A stretch of DNA of 23,158 nucleotides, taken from JAABRE01 sp964413275. Lineage in GTDB: Bacteria > Cyanobacteriota > Cyanobacteriia > Cyanobacteriales > JAABRE01. Location: assembly GCA_964413275.1 (NCBI GenBank), contig CAYPSO010000075.1, positions 1 through 23,158 of the forward strand, given 5' to 3'. Positions 21,942 to 23,158 of this stretch are shown in pieces (positions within the stretch are counted from its first letter, which is position 1; the number at the start of each line of letters is the position of its first letter). A program made the position numbers and the translations under genes. The notes below the pieces were generated by a model. It did no database searches. It saw nothing but the letters and a program-made list of their open reading frames with translations, and was not told the DNA's origin.

Positions 21942-23158
21942 ATGCTGGCTAGAGTTTGGAGTGCAACGGTTATCGGGATAGACGCAGTTAAAGTAGGAGT
22001 AGAAGTAGATGTAGCAGGAGGACTCCCAAAAACTGTAGTAGTAGGTCTTCCAGATACGGCAATACAAGAATCTAAAGAAAGGGTTAAAGCAGCTTTAAAA
22101 AATTCCGGTTTTAATTTTCCCGTTCGCAAAATTTTGGTTAATTTAACTCCGGCTGATTTACGCAAAGAAGGGCCGAGTTTTGATTTACCAATTAGTGTGG
22201 GAATTTTAGCAGCTTCGGAACAAGTTAACTGTGAATTACTCGGAGATTATTTATTTTTAGGAGAAGTATCTTTAGATGGTGCGTTACGCCCCATTACAGG
22301 AGTATTACCAATTGCCGCCGCCGCCGAAGAATTGGGCATTTCTGGTTTAGTTGTACCTCAAGATAACGCTCAAGAAGCAGCAGTGGTTAAAGGAATCTCC
22401 GTTTATGGATTTAAAAATCTTTCAGAAGTGGCTGATTTTCTCAATCAACCTCAAAAATATCAACCCGTAGAATTTAATTCAGGGGAAAATTATCCACAAA
22501 CTGCTCTAAGTATTCTTGATTTAAAAGAAGTAAAAGGACAAAATCATGCCCGTAGAGCCTTAGAAATTGCTGCCGCAGGAGGTCATAATTTAATTTTTGT
22601 GGGGCCTCCAGGGAGTGGTAAAACCATGTTAGCCCGGCGTTTACCCGGTATATTACCGCCTTTGTCTTTTACTGAAGCATTAGAAGTATCTCAAATTCAT
22701 TCGGTGGCAGGCTTATTAAAAAATCAGGGTAGCTTAATTCGAGAAAGGCCTTTTCGTAGCCCCCATCATTCGGCCAGTGGCCCTTCTTTAGTGGGTGGAG
22801 GCAGTTTTCCTAAGCCGGGGGAAATTTCTTTAGCTCATCAGGGTGTACTCTTTTTGGATGAGTTAACTGAGTTTAAACGCAACGTTTTAGAATATCTCCG
22901 ACAACCCTTAGAAGATGGTTATGTAACTATTTCTCGGACTCGTCAATCTGTGTCATTTCCGGCTCAATTTACTTTAATTGCCAGTACCAATCCCTGTCCT
23001 TGTGGATATTATGGTGATAATATTCAAAAATGTACCTGTAGCCCTAACCAACGGGAACAATATTGGGCAAAATTATCAGGCCCTTTGATGGATCGCATTG
23101 ATTTACAAGTAGCTGTAAACCGTTTAAAACCAGAGGAGATGATTAAAAATAGCTCCGG
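21942..23158 (+). CDS. yifB: YifB/ComM family Mg-chelatase-like AAA ATPase (3' end outside window)
   Basis: 405 N-terminal codons, open to the window edge; complete members are about 510 residues. It begins MLARVWSATVIGIDAVKVGVEV, the ChlI-like Lon-type N domain (1-165), including VVVGLPDTAIQESKERVKAAL and LTPADLRKEGPSFDLP. The AAA domain has Walker A GPPGSGKT (221-228) and Walker B GVLFLDELTE (301-310). ERPFRSPHHSASGPSLVGGG and a Cys cluster (C352, C354, C364, C366) follow. ComM is a helicase that promotes branch migration during natural transformation. In cyanobacteria it may serve DNA uptake, but that is inference. Divergent from the sigma gene. ATG at 21942, no Shine-Dalgarno site. Confidence 0.93.
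   Translation, partial: MLARVWSATVIGIDAVKVGVEVDVAGGLPKTVVVGLPDTAIQESKERVKAALKNSGFNFPVRKILVNLTPADLRKEGPSFDLPISVGILAASEQVNCELLGDYLFLGEVSLDGALRPITGVLPIAAAAEELGISGLVVPQDNAQEAAVVKGISVYGFKNLSEVADFLNQPQKYQPVEFNSGENYPQTALSILDLKEVKGQNHARRALEIAAAGGHNLIFVGPPGSGKTMLARRLPGILPPLSFTEALEVSQIHSVAGLLKNQGSLIRERPFRSPHHSASGPSLVGGGSFPKPGEISLAHQGVLFLDELTEFKRNVLEYLRQPLEDGYVTISRTRQSVSFPAQFTLIASTNPCPCGYYGDNIQKCTCSPNQREQYWAKLSGPLMDRIDLQVAVNRLKPEEMIKNSS

Noticed and set aside
21824..22165. Minus-strand frame upstream of the sigma factor
   Set aside because: It is antisense to the start of the YifB/ComM gene, whose plus-strand protein is unmistakable.

Overview
The window is chromosomal DNA of a low-GC cyanobacterium, about one third G+C by eye. 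Carotenoid isomerase (crtH), the ferredoxin-dependent divinyl-chlorophyllide reductase (bciB), a GUN4-domain protein, a DUF3318 protein, a plant-type 2Fe-2S ferredoxin and a group 2 sigma factor all point there. So do eight perfect copies of the HIP1 octamer GCGATCGC. A unicellular Geminocystis/Cyanobacterium-like host is a guess from the AT richness. The sequence is from a draft scaffold: a 100-N gap at 21332-21431 has the same 55 bp on both sides.

Layout. 1-5.3 kb: the tail of an AI-2E-type transporter, a minus-strand membrane-anchored hypothetical, a DUF3318 protein, an RsbW-like anti-sigma/ATPase protein, bciB and crtH. 5.3-10.8 kb: a TPR protein that overlaps crtH tail to tail, a conserved cyanobacterial hypothetical, a minus-strand pair (LolD/MacB-type ABC ATPase then MgtC/DUF4010 membrane protein) and a PlsC-type acyltransferase. 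10.8-14.2 kb: a two-part nucleotidyltransferase-like protein, trpF, a GUN4 protein with a coiled-coil N terminus, and def followed by a tightly linked small membrane protein. 14.2-17.6 kb: an acidic hypothetical, a coiled-coil membrane protein, and a compact minus-strand operon of a 59-aa protein, a DUF3326 protein and a CPBP intramembrane protease. 17.6-18.7 kb: a gene-poor island bounded by two copies of a GC-rich palindrome. It holds short orphan ORFs, a 40-aa remnant resembling the start of a DUF6932 protein, and an XRE-type regulator overlapping it by ATGA. 18.7-23.2 kb: ferredoxin, a 54-aa membrane protein, a secreted peptidoglycan-binding protein, the gapped sigma factor and the first 405 codons of a YifB/ComM AAA ATPase.

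Genes and expression. Most of the content is housekeeping: pigment synthesis (bciB, crtH, GUN4), tryptophan synthesis (trpF), N-terminal processing (def), lipid acylation and transcription control. Most genes lack a clear Shine-Dalgarno site. The exceptions are the small gene after def, the 14.2-kb hypothetical and a short ORF in the island. Several spacers at gene 3' ends carry short tandem heptads that run up to a minus-strand stop codon.

The accessory-looking part is 17.6-18.7 kb, best read as a decayed toxin-antitoxin-like module. I see no CRISPR array, tRNA, rRNA or intact insertion sequence. No complete novel system is evident; the most interesting leads are the island, the three-gene DUF3326 operon and the heptad repeats.
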